A stretch of 64,000 nucleotides of DNA from Aspidapion aeneum (taxonomy: Eukaryota > Arthropoda > Insecta > Coleoptera > Brentidae). The position numbers and the translations under genes are program-made. Where the stretch lies: the NCBI GenBank assembly GCA_963576565.1, contig OY755040.1, forward strand, positions 86,025,522 to 86,089,521, given 5' to 3'. The notes under the pieces were generated by a model. It was given only the letters and a program-made list of their open reading frames with translations. It made no database searches and was not told where the DNA came from. Position 1 is the first letter of the stretch, and each line of letters starts with the position of its first letter. Shown here piece after piece: positions 43,279 through 55,308 of the stretch.

Positions 43279-43763
43279 TACGGATAGTTTAACACACGCG
43301 AAAACACGAGTATTCTAATTCGCCAGTGGTGAAGCTCCAGCTTTTTAAGCTATCAAGAACCTACAGCAACCAAGAAGTTACACAAGCAACAAAGAAGTTA
43401 CATAGCAACCAATTAGTTACATAAGCAACCAAGAGGCTAGACAGCAACGAACCAAGCGTCCTCGCAACCAACGGATACGGAAGGAACACCCAGTGAAGCC
43501 CCTGGTAGCCGAACACGTGGAGACAAATGGTCCAGCTAAAGCTTTTGTGAGTAAGACAATTGAATCATCACGTTTTATTTTTTTTCAAATAAGTTGATAT
43601 TTTGAAAAATCTGTTCGATTTTCTAACACTGACTTTTACAATTTTGAATTTTTAAGAAAATTTTTTCAATTTAAAAGAAGTAAAAAAAAATAGTTTTAAG
43701 AAACAAAACCTAAAAAAAGTTTTAATTTAAGTTTAAAACACAAGAAAACAAAAACCATCAAAA

Positions 43764-44713
43764 ATGACTGAACCTCGTAATCAACCAGCAAACGTACCAG
43801 CAAACCAACCTATAGTTGAGGTTGAACCTTATCGTTTATCGGAAATTTTCTCAATAATCCCTGAATACGATGGAGATCCAATATTTTTAGGAACTTTTAT
43901 CAATGCTTGCGATTGTGCTTATAACATGGCTCTCAGAGATCAACGCGATTTATCGGTCATACACATTAAAAATAAATTATAAGGAAAAGCCGCACAATTA
44001 ATTAACTCTCGAAATCCTCTTTCTTGGATTCAAATTAAACAATTATTAACAACATACTATGGAGACACGCGAGACCTTTCTTCATTAATTCAAGATCTAC
44101 AAAGACTTACACAACAAACAAACGAATCACCTCTAATGTTTTTCAATAGATTACAAGTCATGAATTCAAAAATGCACGCTTGTATTCAAAAATCAAATTT
44201 AAATATGCTTTAAAAAGATGCACAAATCCAAATTATAGATTCTATGGCATTAACCCAGACCCAGACCCAATTTTGCCCAAAATCAACCAAGCACCTCTAG
44301 AAATTTTGTACCACAAAACCAACAAAATAATTTTAGACCATCAGTAATTAAAAGAAATCCAAATTACAATTCCCCACAACATAGAGCACATGTAGTAAAC
44401 TATTTTTATGAATATTTTAATAATTTTGACAACTACAATTATGATCCAAATTTTGAAAATTTTAACAATTTTAACAACTATGAACCTTATGATCCAAATT
44501 TTAAAAATTTTACCAATTTTGACAATTATGATCCTTATGATCCAAATTTTGAAAATTTTCAGTATGAAAAACAGTTTCATTACAAAAATGAAATCTCACA
44601 AGAATAATTTTAATGAACCCGGAGTATATCAAAATTTTGAAAATCAAAATCAAATTTTGCCGCCAGAGAACCAAAATTTTCAAATTACATCCAATCAAAA
44701 CCATCCACCCTAA
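43764..44713 (+). pseudogene. gag: Errantivirus gag remnant
   Basis: ATG 43764 opens MTEPRNQPANVPANQPIVEV, followed by the gag-like segment IIPEYDGDPIFLGTFINACD. A stop lies at 43980-43982, another near 44,211, and frameshifts follow. The C-terminal part is Asn/Gln/Pro rich with tandem NFENF/YDPNF-type repeats (44,400-44,570), which in DNA are repeats of TATGATCCAAATTTTGAAAA. It is not functional as it stands. Confidence 0.75.
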
Positions 44714-44750
44714 TCGATTCAAGAAACAGATACCCAATTAGAACAAACTA

Positions 44751-45167
44751 TTGCGAAGATCCAATGTATGTCAATCAATCAAACCTCAGAACAAACATTC
44801 GTGTAAAAAAAATCTTCTTTATATTAATGACGCAACAAATAAATTTAAACTTTTAATTGACACCGGCGCAGGAATTTCAGTATTGAAAGAAAAAACAGTC
44901 GAAAATTATAATAATCGATTTGCAGAAAATGTAATAGTACAAGGAATAACCGATGAAAAAATTCCAATCACCCAATCAGTTTTAATCCCTTTCGCTAAAG
45001 ACGATCCACTAAAAGTCTATATTTGTAATTTAGACATAGAATTTGACGGAATATTAGGACTCGATTTTCTTGAACATTACAAGTGCGTAATTGATTTAAA
45101 TTCGAAACAGCTATGCACCAATTTTAAAACAATTCCTTTAATTCAAGTTACAGAAAAAATTTTCTAA
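44751..45167 (+). pseudogene. Errantivirus aspartic protease region
   Basis: The frame encodes KFKLLIDTGAGISVLKEKTV, the retropepsin active site (DTGA), and later FDGILGLDFLEHYKCVIDL, the second conserved segment of errantivirus proteases. It ends in a stop at 45165-45167, before the pol linker. Confidence 0.8.
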
Positions 45168-45639
45168 CAAAATCTTGAAAATAATCAAAATCAAATAAAT
45201 CAAAACATACCACCAATACCGAAACCAAGATTAATTCAACATCAAAAAACGCCACCAATACCAAAACCGCGAATAAATATAAATCAAAATAATTTTCAAA
45301 ATCAAATATTTCTAGAACCGCGAACCGAACAAGTTTTCAAATTAAGATGTAATTTAAAAAACATAGATGCAATTTTAATTGGCCAAGAAATAGAAAAAGT
45401 AAGATTACCAAACGCCCTAGTCCACATTAACGAAAATGGTGAATTTTATACATCAGTAATAAATCCCAATGCTATTCCTAAAACAATAAATTTTAATAAC
45501 TTGTCTTTCGAACCCATACCAAGTGTTCACGATATTTTAAATTTTAATACCAATGAAGACGAACTCATGGATAGAATCGACCTTTTTAAAAATCAATTAA
45601 GACTGGAACATTTAAATTACGAAGAAAAATAACTAATTT

Positions 45640-46990
45640 CAAATCTTTGTTTTGAATTTTCTGACATGTTCTATATCGAAGGAGATCAATTAACTTTCAC
45701 TAATGAAATCAAACATACATTTGAAACCAACAATGCTCATCCAATTTTTACTAAATCATAGTGGTACTCTCAAATACACAAAGAGGAAGTAAAAACACAA
45801 ATTAATAAAATGCTCGATCAAAAAATAATCCGCCCATCAATTTATCCGTGGTCATCACCTGTTTGGGTAGTCCCAAAAAAACTTGACGCCTCTAACAAAC
45901 AAAAATGGAAAGTAGTAATCGATTATAGAAAACTGAATGAAGTAACAGTTGACGATAAATATCCACTTCCAAATATTTCAGATTTATTAGATCAGTTAGG
46001 TAAATGTCAATATTTTACAACACTTGATTTAGCATCCGGTTTTCACCAAATTGAAATTGATCAAAAAGATATTCAAAAACAGCCTTTTCTGTCGAAAATG
46101 GACACTACGAATTTGTTCGTATGTCATTTGGTTTAAAAAATGCACCCTACACATTTTAACGTGTGATGGATAATATTTTATTAGGCATTCTAAATGAACG
46201 TTGTTTAGTTTATATGGACGACATTATTGTTTATTCACCCACTATTCATGAACACATTTCACGTCTTTCCGAAGTTTTCCAAAGATTACAAAAACAAATT
46301 TAAAAATTCAACCTGACAAATGCGAGTTTTTACGAAAAGAAGTAGCATACCTCGGACATGTAATTACCGAAAATGGAGTAAAACCAAACCCTGATAAAGT
46401 AAAATGTATTCAAAACTTTCCAGAATTAAAAAATCCTCGTGACGTAAAATCATTTCTCGGACTTGCCGGATATTATCGAAGATTCATACCGAACTTCGCG
46501 AAAATCTCAAAACCCTTAACAAAACTTCTTCAAAAAGATACAAAATTTATTTTCTCTAAAGAATGTCAAGAAGCTTTTGAAACACTCAAAAATGCATTAA
46601 TTTCTGATCCAATAATAATCTATCCAAATTTTGAAGAACCCTTCATTTTAACTACAGACGCGAGCGCATTTGCGATAGGAGCCGTACTTTCACAAGGTCC
46701 AATTGGTAAAGACCTTCCGATAGCTTTTGCATCGAGAACCCTTTTTAGTGCAGAAACTAAATACTCCACTATTGAAAGAGAACTATTAGCAATAGAATGG
46801 TTCGTAAAACACTTTCGACCTTACCTTTTTGGTAGAAAATTCACTATAGTCACCGATCACAGACCTCTAACCTGGCTACTTTCAATTAAAGACCGCAGTA
46901 GCAGATTAGTACGTTGGCGATTAAAATTAGAAGAATATAGTTTTTAAATCATTCATAAACCCGGTAAAATTAATAAAACTGCAGACTTTA
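45640..46990 (+). pseudogene. pol: Errantivirus reverse transcriptase/RNase H, broken
   Basis: RT begins with FEFSDMFYIEG and has KWKVVIDYRKLNEVTV, YFTTLDLASGFHQIEI and, in another frame, LVYMDDIIVYS, the catalytic YMDD. It continues with FLGLAGYYRRFIPNF, and RNase H shows LTTDASAFAIGAVLSQG with STIERELLAIEW. Lesions: an in-frame stop near 45,759, a frameshift near 46,085, further stops near 46,158 and 46,302, and one near 46,947. No single frame covers the enzyme. Confidence 0.85.
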
Positions 46991-47196
46991 AATCAAACAT
47001 TAAAATTTTTGCAAATGACGATCCAGAACCAGTTTTTAACGAAGACGATGCTCAAAAAATCACAGATGAATTTAACAGATTTGTTGAACTTTACAAGACG
47101 CGATCCCTAATTGATTATTCTAAAATCGAAACCTCGAATGATCAATTATTAGATAAATCAAATAAATTAATAGTAACCTTTTTTTGACAAAATAAA

Positions 47197-48531
47197 ATGG
47201 AAGATTTACATTTCAAAATCATTGACGATATTTTTGAAGAAGAATTCCACCTTGAAGAATTAAAAATTAATATTGTTTCTAGCAAAACAGTTAAAGAACG
47301 TAAATATTTTATTATAGCCCTACCATTCGATAATGATGATTGTTCACAACACTTATTTTATTGCCTTTTTAAAGACCAAAATGAATTTGAAGTTAACAAA
47401 ACATACTGCATCGAAAACAATCTAGATTTACCAACTTTAGAGATGCTATCTTACATCTTTTCTGATAAAGACATAAAATTAAAAATTTGCCAAAATATAA
47501 TAACAACCCCCCGCGAAAATGAAATCCCAATAATTTTAGAAAATTATCACTTAGGAAAAAGCAACCTACACCGTGGAATAAATGAAACAGTTAGACGCAA
47601 ATATAGTTGGCGTGGTTTAACAAAAAACGTAGATTTCATAACAAAATGTGAAACTTGTCAAAAAGTAAAAATTGTTCGAAAAAATCTAAGCAGACCCTTC
47701 GTTGTTACAGAAACACCACGTACCCCTTTTGAACGAATTAATATTGATATTTTCGAATACCCTACTAGAAATTATGCGTTAACAATACGGGATGAACTAA
47801 CAAAATTTACACAAGCTTACGCAATGAGTGATAAAAAAGCAAGTACAGTAGTTAGTACTATTTCACTATTTTTCCAACACTTCGGTGTACCCTTGCGAAT
47901 ACATTGCGATTATGGCAAAGAATTTGATAATACCCTTTTAAAAGATTTATGTACCCTATACGATGTTAAGTTAACATTTTCTAGCGTAGCACATCCACAG
48001 TCAAACGGTTCACTAGAACGATTTCACGCAACCCTTTGCGAAATGATTAGAATCAATAAACAAGAAAACCCTGAAGATCATTGTTTTAGCGTTCTTCCAT
48101 ACGCAGTAATTTGCTATAATAATACAAAAAACAAAACACACGGATTTACCCCTTACGAACTCGTTTTCGGACATACAACAAGTAGACCCCCCGAAAAACT
48201 TTATAATCAAGAACAATTGATATCTAAATATGTACGCGATTTAAATAATAGAATGGACTATTTTTACAAACTAGCTAGAAATAGAACTGATCAATCGAAA
48301 CAAAAATCGAAAGAACGATTCGACGAACACGTACGAAAGAATCTCCCTGAATTTAATGTAGGAGACAAAGTTTGGCTTAAAGAATCACAAATCAAATCAA
48401 AATCAGAAAACTTATTTAATGGTCCTTTTGAAATTTTAGAAATACATCGTAATTCTGCAACACTTAAGAACCCACAAACAAATCAATTAACCAAAGTTAA
48501 TTTTGATAGGTTAAAACCGTGCTTTGAATAA
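47197..48531 (+). CDS. Errantivirus integrase, uninterrupted frame
   Basis: 444 aa from ATG 47197. An HHCC zinc domain (YHLGKSNLHRGINE ... KCETCQKVK) precedes the DDE core: D184 (NIDIFEYP), D238 (HCDYGKEFDN) and E274 (SNGSLERF), with 35 residues between the last two. A C-terminal part (NVGDKVWLKESQIKSKS ... NGPFEIL) follows. In an intact element it would be the end of the pol polyprotein, not a separate gene. It is the only long open part of this copy. Its end overlaps the env frame by 8 bp. Confidence 0.85.
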   Translation: MEDLHFKIIDDIFEEEFHLEELKINIVSSKTVKERKYFIIALPFDNDDCSQHLFYCLFKDQNEFEVNKTYCIENNLDLPTLEMLSYIFSDKDIKLKICQNIITTPRENEIPIILENYHLGKSNLHRGINETVRRKYSWRGLTKNVDFITKCETCQKVKIVRKNLSRPFVVTETPRTPFERINIDIFEYPTRNYALTIRDELTKFTQAYAMSDKKASTVVSTISLFFQHFGVPLRIHCDYGKEFDNTLLKDLCTLYDVKLTFSSVAHPQSNGSLERFHATLCEMIRINKQENPEDHCFSVLPYAVICYNNTKNKTHGFTPYELVFGHTTSRPPEKLYNQEQLISKYVRDLNNRMDYFYKLARNRTDQSKQKSKERFDEHVRKNLPEFNVGDKVWLKESQIKSKSENLFNGPFEILEIHRNSATLKNPQTNQLTKVNFDRLKPCFE

Positions 48532-50219
48532 AATAAAAATCTTTTATTTTAAATTAATGGGAATAATCTCAATCGTTTCCAGTCAATATTCAATATTACC
48601 AAAAAATAATACACTAGGACTATTTTATCATGAAGAATCCCTTATCAGAATTTCTAATAATGAATGGACACTTGTTGTTTACAAAGATCTTTTACCCTTT
48701 AAGAAAGCAATTGAGCATAATGACAAAATTTTAGATACCTTTATGGATCAATTTTCAATTAATAGTAATCAAATTGCAAATTTCAAATCGCAAATTAAAA
48801 CGCATGTTAGCCTTTTAAAACAAATTTCTAATTACGTTAATATTAAATACGAAGAACTTTTCTCGGATACAAAAGAAAAATCATATAGGCAAAAACGTGG
48901 AATATTTAATGGCATCGGAACTATTTAGAAATCTATTACAGGAAATTTAGATGCATCAGACGGAGAGTACTTTAATGATTGTATTAATAAAGTATCGACT
49001 GATGAGAAAAATATTGAAAAATTATTGCAAAAACAAATTTCAGTAACAACCTCTGTTATTAAAAGTTTTAATACGACTTTACAAAAATTACAAATTGATG
49101 AAGAAACGTTTAATCATGATATTAAATTAATTCAATATTTAGTTACTTCGATTTCTGATAACGCTGCCTATGCAGAAGCACAAATAAAAGCATTAGATTT
49201 ATGCGAATCGCTTATGGAAAGTTACACCTTTATTAAAGATTCATTAAATGACGCGTTAAACGCAGAAACTTTTGCACGTTTAAAAATATTGCATGGTTCA
49301 ATAATAAAACCATCGGATTTGGTAGATTCATTGAAAAAGATTTCTCATTCATTACAAAAAAATAATTTGCCTTTACCAATATCAATCTCAACGGTAGCCC
49401 AATACATTAATTTAATTGAACTTAGTGCTTTTCAAACTGAATCAAAAATAGTATTTGTTCTTAAAATACCCCTTATAGACCCTTCGACTTATACTTTATA
49501 CAGACCCAATACCAATATTAGATAATCGAACAGGTCTTCACGATGATTCAATGTTTTTCGTCACCTTCCACAACGTGGACCACTGCAAGATCATCGAAAG
49601 AAGAACGAAGCTCTGTTCCAAAGTACTTCCGTATCCCATCGACAGTGATGCTATTTGTGAAGCTCAAGTATTGAAGCAACAAACTCAGCTGCCGAAAACA
49701 TGTCAAACAACCATTTTCTATGCACAAGGCTACAATGTTCAACCACTAGAAAAAAATCAATGGCTCGTTACGACATCAGAACCAGTACCTACCAATATTA
49801 AATGCAAGAATCAAGAAATCATTACGGAATTAATTGAAACCAATAGTATAATTCGTTTCAAATCAACATGCAGTGCTTTTATTTGAAGTACGAGAATTCA
49901 TTCTGAAACCATACTTCAAGAAAGTATCTTCGAAGAAATAAATTCACCAATAATCAATATTCCATATACTTGTAAAGATATGCCTGAAATCCCCAAAATT
50001 CAAGGCCTAAAACCACTAAAGTTAAGCAAAATAAACGTCGAAGATCTGAATATTGCACAACATAATCTTAACCAATATTCAGAAGAATTAGATAAAATGA
50101 TCAATCAACCATTCATTCAAAAACACATTGATTGGTTTACTATCATTACAATAACATTGATAGTACTACTAGTAATTCTTTACATTATTAACAAATGTCG
50201 AAGACGCCGAAGAACATGA
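48524..50219 (+). pseudogene. env: Errantivirus envelope gene, broken
   Basis: ATG 48524 begins with a hydrophobic signal-like stretch (LMGIISIVSSQYSIL). A furin-type site RQKRG followed by a fusion-peptide-like start lies at about 48,890, as in baculovirus F-related insect Env proteins. A C-terminal transmembrane segment (WFTIITITLIVLLVILYIIN) with a basic tail ends at 50,219. Lesions: a stop near 48,926, loss of frame near 49,525, and a stop near 49,884. It cannot make a full protein as it stands. Confidence 0.8.
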
Positions 50220-50434
50220 AATGGTAATAATACCAATAACGATAATGATAATGGTAATGACTTTCCACCATGTCCAAAACCTAATCTACAAAGAATTAGG
50301 AATTTATCGAATATCTTACCAAGAAGAAGACCTAGCATACACATCGAAGATCAAATCGAAGAAATCGAACCCAATGCAAAATTAATAATCAATCAATCAT
50401 CTTAATAAAAGTTGCCGTATAACGCCAACTTTTT

Positions 50435-50449
50435 TAAAAAGAAGGGAGC
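50435..50449 (+). other. Polypurine tract
   Basis: AAAAAGAAGGGAGC lies immediately before the 3' LTR, where plus-strand priming is expected. Confidence 0.75.
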
Positions 50450-50727
50450 TGTTATATGAAAATATCCTGCCTACACTTAGAAGAAACCAGAACCTTCTAT
50501 GAAACCCGAGAACCTTCCAGATAAGAAGCTTATTCTGCTGACTTGCGTTTCCCATGAAATAAACAACACGTGCATTCAAGCCGAATCAGCACTTTATTTC
50601 TCAGAACCTTTCAAGATAAGAAGACCATTCTGCTGACTTGCGTCTCTCATGGCATAAACAACACGTGCATTCATGTCGAATTGCACTTTAGTTCTAAGAA
50701 GTTAAAAGCAAACTTTAAAGTATAACA
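50450..50727 (+). repeat. Errantivirus 3' LTR with internal deletion
   Basis: 278 bp. It matches the 5' LTR at both ends but lacks about 175 bp that in the 5' LTR run from the AAGTT near 43,065 to the AAGTT near 43,240. The join lies at that shared AAGTT. The missing part includes the TATA-like box and polyadenylation signal. Confidence 0.9.
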
Positions 50728-50985
50728 GATATATATATTGGATAGGAAGATACGGCAAATAGCCCCGATTTGTCTCCCTTCGATTTTTTTTTGTGGGGCT
50801 ACCTAAAAAATAAGGTATATTATAACAGGCCGCAAACACTTCAAATTTTACAACAGAAAATAGAGCAAACAATTGTTGATCTTAACGAAAATTTTGCGAA
50901 CTCTTTCTTTCAAGTTATCCACAGAAAATTTGTAAGAATAATTCAAAATTGTATCAATAATCAAGGAGGCTATGTAGAAAATTGA
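50728..50985 (+). pseudogene. Mariner-type transposase, C-terminal part
   Basis: It resumes the transposase after the errantivirus. The segment MSPFDFFLWGYLKNKVYYNR contains the third catalytic acidic position region (SPFDFFLWG) typical of this group. It ends at 50,985 and is followed by the right inverted repeat. A stop lies just upstream (near 50,760). Confidence 0.75.
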
Positions 50986-51094
50986 AAATGAAGTAATAAA
51001 TATTTTTTTCTTTCACAAAAATTGCAGAATTTTTTGTTTTTACTGGCTTCCGGCACCACACATTACCGCGCAGAATCATCCCGGATAGTAAATA

Positions 51095-51731
51095 CAGGTA
51101 AACCTCCTATAAGCGGACACTCATGGTTCCGTCGATTTTGTCCGCTTATTGGAGGTGTCCGCTTAACAGAGGGAACTACTGCGAAATGTTGATATACAAT
51201 TTCCACTGCTTGAGATTTTCCGATATTAAATTTTTCGGCGATCCTTCGTGCTGATAGATGTTCCTTCTCCGAAACGTTAACGACTTCCATTTTTTCACCT
51301 AAACTAAGAAGTTTTTTTACTAGGCGCCATTTCAAAGAGATCTTTTATTACACAACTGAACAATAAAAATAAACACAGCAGTCCCGCCGAATAAAATAAT
51401 GTTGTAAATAAGACAGAAGTATTTAGTCTCTGCATTAAAACGGAAAGAGGTAATTCCCCGGCTGCAGAGTGCATTGTTGCCAACATACTACATAATATTT
51501 ATGCTCATGTTGTGCAGCGCTCCGTCCCGTTGTCAGAGGTTCGCGTCCGGTTAAGGGAGGTTTCAGAATTTTTTTACCAAAAAAAATTGTCCGCGTCCGG
51601 TTATTAGAGTGTCCGGTTATAAGAGGGAATTTTACATGTGAAGACATAAGCAAAAGCTGGGTTCCAACAAATTTGTCCGCCTAAAGGGAGTGTCCGCTTA
51701 ATAGAGGTGTCCTCAAGGAGAGGTTTCACTG
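51095..51731 (-). mobile_element. pogo/Tigger-type deletion derivative, second copy
   Basis: It is 637 bp with ends CAGGTAAACC...GGTTTCACTG and TA on both sides (51093-51094 and 51732-51733). The minus strand keeps a CENP-B-like N-terminal helix-turn-helix, NVSEKEHLSARRIAEKFNIG, without the rest of the transposase. It sits at the inner edge of the mariner element's right repeat. Confidence 0.8.
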
Positions 51732-52130
51732 TAATAATTAATTTTATATCTTACAAAAGCAACAGCATCACTTTTTGTGTAAATGCGATTGTCTTTTTCA
51801 TGGCTGCCTTGATGTTTTAAGGAGATCAATTTAAGTATTAAACATTTAAGCGCATATATCTCCAAATCTAATGCATAAAATAATACAAAGATATATATTT
51901 TTAAAATCAGGTACAGGGTGTTCCCTTTAAAAAAATCATCGACCTGTGAAATTTTGACATTTAGATTTTTTTTTGACATTCCGACTTAAAAATTCTTAAA
52001 CTTAAAAAAATAAGAAATATAAATCTATTCAAATAAACATTTTAGTGTAAAGATATAAGTACGGGAAAATCATGTACTTGCAAAAAATACCAATGTTACC
52101 TAGTTTTTTAAAGTTTTTAATTCTCGTTTT

Positions 52131-52662
52131 TTGTTTGCAATGATTTACAGACACCCAAGTATACATACTCATTGCATGGAGATATTGTTTGTCCATTTTC
52201 TAGTACTAACTCACTGGATTCGTTTCCAATGTACTGTACTGTATCTTGTCCACGTTCACTGTTTATCCCCACTTTTGGTGGCTATGCTTTTAAACACCGT
52301 GCAAAAACGAGCTATCAAGCTGATCAATGACCCCGCACTTACCCGTAGCTTGGATAGTCTCGAACATCGAAGAACTGTGGGCGATCTATCTCTCTTCTAT
52401 AGGTATTATCACGGAAAATGCTCTGAAGAGTTGGCACGTATGATCCCCCCGGCAGTAGCACTTACTAGGCGAACACGTCATCAATTTACTGTCAAAATAG
52501 AGGCACAAAGAACCTCATTATATCAGAATTCATATCTCTGGAGAACAGCATCGCTGTGAAATAAACTCCCTGCGACAGTTTTCCCTGCAGGTTACAACCT
52601 GAACCGTTTCAAAACCAAAACCAAAGCCGCTTCCCGAGCGGGATCTATTTACGAGTACGCAT
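52131..52662 (+). pseudogene. Jockey-type LINE ORF2 C-terminal fragment
   Basis: The frame encodes LLNTVQKRAIKLINDPALTR, SLFYRYYHGKCSEELARMI and, after a stop at about 52,557, NKLPATVFPAGYNLNRFKTK, the usual end of jockey/CR1-type LINE proteins. A short poly(A) at 52,670-52,680 may be the LINE tail. It may be the far end of the same LINE copy broken at 36,729 and 40,868. Confidence 0.75.
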
Positions 52663-53057
52663 AACCGTAGAAAAAAAAAGTTCCGGGTTCTATGTAGGTA
52701 CTGGTTTACTACTGTAAGCCTGAAATAAAATGATTTTTTTAAATTTTTTTAGTTTTTTTTTAAGGGGTTGATCAATAGCAAAAATGTTGTACCTACTGGT
52801 ACTGACGTTAAGGACCAAATGCATATGAAGGGTACATGGGTAAAAGCGGCTTATGAACATTTTTTATTCTTTCTACAGGAAAGCAATTTCTAGGTTTTTT
52901 TAAGCACCTTTTTTCCTTGTACACTTTAATTTTATTTGAGAATATATCTGCAATGAGTACTCTATTTCTAGTTTCTGGAGTATTGGGCAATAGAACTTAA
53001 AAATTTTACACAATGTAGCAATATCCAAATTTTTGATAAAATGTTGATTAGTCCCGT

Positions 53058-54470
53058 TTTTCTGTGTACCCTTCATATGCGTGTTGGTCCTGCCAAGCCC
53101 TGCCAGGTCCTGCCAAGTTCTGCCAAGTCCTGCCAAGTCCTGCCAGGTCCTGCCAGGTCCTGCCAAGTCCTGTCAGGTCCTGCCAAGTCCTTATGGGTCC
53201 TGCCAGCTCCTTATCGTTCATGTTTGTTACTATACTGGTGCCTAGAGTTTCTTTCCAGTAGTACTCACCCAAAGTTTCTCATATTTATTTATTTCTACTT
53301 GTAAAAAGAAAAAATTTGCATTTTGAGCCTCCTGTAAACATTGCACTCGTAACTACACAGAAAGTCATAGTTTATTTTTACCATAAGGCTGTTTTTCTTC
53401 TTGTATAGCAAGTCCTTAAAAAACCCAACTGAACACTCCAAAAAACACAAAAACATTTATCGAGCTAAAAAAATACAGGAAATACAAAGGAAAAAAAAGT
53501 AGATTATGGGCATTCTACCCTAGAAAAAGGCTGCTTGTCATTTGGTTAGTTGAGAAGGAACAAAAATTGGTTGCGCGGTTGACAAGCGGAGAAAAGATGG
53601 CACACGCCAGTCCATCCCTTGAAATTTGACAGATAAGGGCTGCGCAGTCGTTCAAAATGTCTTCTACGCACCCTTCTTTTTCTAAGTTTGCATCCGATCA
53701 AATCGCGGAGCCCACGGATTTTTGATCAGCAGATTGGTACTTAGAAAAAGAAGGGTGGGTAGAAGACGCTTTGAACGACTGCGCAGCCCTTATCTGTCAA
53801 ATTTCAAGGAATGGACTGGAGTCAGCCATCTTTTCACCGCTTGTCAACCGCGCAACCAATCTATGATCCTTCTCAACTAACCAAATGTAAAGCAGTCTTT
53901 TTCTAGGGTATAGAATGCCCAAAACCTACTTTTCTTCCTTTGTATTTCCTGTTTTTTTTTTAGCTCGATAAATTTTTTTGTCTTCAGTTGTGTTTTTTAG
54001 TAACTATACAAGAAAAAAAACAGCTTTATGGTAAAAGTATACAATGATTTTCTGTGTAGTTACAGAGTGCAATCTTTACAGGAGGCTCGAAAAGCAAATT
54101 GTTTATGCGGAAGGAAACTCTAGGCACTAGTGTAGTAACAAACATGAATGATAAGAAGCTGGCAGGATCCATAAGGACGTGGCAGGACCTGGCATGCCTT
54201 GGCAGAACCTGGCAGGCCTTGACAGGACCTGGCAGGCCATGACAGGACCTGGCAGGCCTTGACAGGACCTGGCAGGCCTTGACAGGACCTGGCAGGCCTT
54301 GGCAGGACCTGGAAGGCCTTGGCAGGACCTGGCAGGCCTTGGAGGACCTGGCAGGTCTGTACAAGACCTGGGCAGGACTGGGCAGGACCTGGCAGGACCT
54401 GGCAAGACTTGGCAGGACTTGGCAAGACTGGGCAGGACCAACGCACATATGAAGGGTACACAGGAAAAGT
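53058..54470. repeat. 1.4-kb palindrome with TGCCAGGTCC minisatellite in both arms
   Basis: The outer words GTGTACCCTTCATATGCGTG / CGCACATATGAAGGGTACAC and a central pair (AAGAAGGGTG...GACTGCGCAG) give arms of about 650-700 bp around 53,720. The left arm carries about 13 units of the ~10-bp repeat TGCCA(A/G)GTCC (53,085-53,210). The right arm carries about 27 units in inverse form, GGCAGGACCT (54,165-54,440). Confidence 0.8.
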
Positions 54471-54826
54471 AGTCAGAGCATATTATTTTAAAAGGCTTTC
54501 CGTTTTCGGTCTAGAAGCCAATCATATTACTTTTTGGCAACAGACCATTTCCCCTTAATTCGACCCCGTTAAATATGAATATCTCTGTTGCAAACTCAAA
54601 AGGACGGAGAAAATCCCCCCCAAACCCCCAAAAACCGGTTTTTTTCAGTACTATTCAATTTTCTCGAAAACTAACCTTTTTATCAAAAATTGCAAAAAAC
54701 AGTTTTTTGTGGAGAATAAAATTCCCTTTCGAACGATGTATTGGTCAGTAAGGTTAGGAAAAGCAAGTAGCTCTTCAGTGGCGTACGTAAATTGGGATTG
54801 TTTAGAAAAAACATGTTTATTATAGG

Positions 54827-55308
54827 TGTTCGCTCTAGGCGTAATTCAAAGGACCGTAAATTATTTCCAATAGGATTTACCTATTGGTTTGCTGGAATGA
54901 TATAAAAGTTTAGAAAAAACTGTGTCGAACGCACAAGATTGCTGGCACTTACCCCTTAATCTCGTCGGAGCTGTTCTTGGTTGGCCAACCCTTCGATGTT
55001 CTTGTAGCCCTTTTTCCAGCTTGCACACACTAGTGAAAATATGTCGAAAGACAGTAATAAAATTTAAATTATAAGTACAAGAAAATTGTTGGCAGCATGC
55101 CGGTATCGCAGATTTGACCCAAGTCATTTTTCGTCGTCACAGGTATGGGGCGCGCAGGTGCCGGGGCAGACCTGTGCGTCATGATTTCGCGCGCTTATTT
55201 GAATTTTAAAAACTAAGAATATTTTACGGTACTCTGAAAGCAGCCGAAAACGATTAATTAAAACTAAAAATTATAAATAAGAAAAAAATGCAGAACGTCA
55301 GTTCGACA
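54827..55308 (-). repeat. BEL/Pao 3' LTR
   Basis: 482 bp, nearly identical to the other LTR; on the minus strand it starts TGTCGAACTGACGTTC and ends AGCGAACA. It differs from the 5' LTR by a 2-bp gap near its start and roughly ten substitutions. Confidence 0.93.

Larger units (their letters stand above)
42813..50727 (+). mobile_element. Degraded errantivirus (gypsy-type, env-bearing LTR retrotransposon)
   Basis: Two LTRs with TGTTATATGAAA...AGTATAACA ends bound gag, protease, RT/RNase H, integrase and env in the insect errantivirus order. A TGG-starting primer-binding site follows the 5' LTR and a purine tract precedes the 3' LTR. The flanks GATG/GATA give an imperfect 4-bp duplication. It lies inside the transposase gene of a mariner-type element. 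Most genes carry stops and frameshifts; only integrase is uninterrupted. Confidence 0.9.
41612..52074 (+). mobile_element. Tc1/mariner-type transposon with long TIRs, host of nested insertions
   Basis: The ends are CAGGGTTTTCCCGTA and, inverted, CATGATTTTCCCGTA with TA on both sides (41610-41611 and 52075-52076). The inverted repeats reach about 350-410 bp inward (41612-42022 and 51732-52074), ending next to the transposase gene. Taking out the errantivirus (42813-50727) and the pogo copy (51095-51731) leaves an element of about 1.9 kb. Confidence 0.8.

Noticed and set aside
53041..54558. Several overlapping frames rich in Cys, Gln, Gly and Pro
   Set aside because: They are translations of the TGCCAGGTCC minisatellite in both arms and have no independent support.
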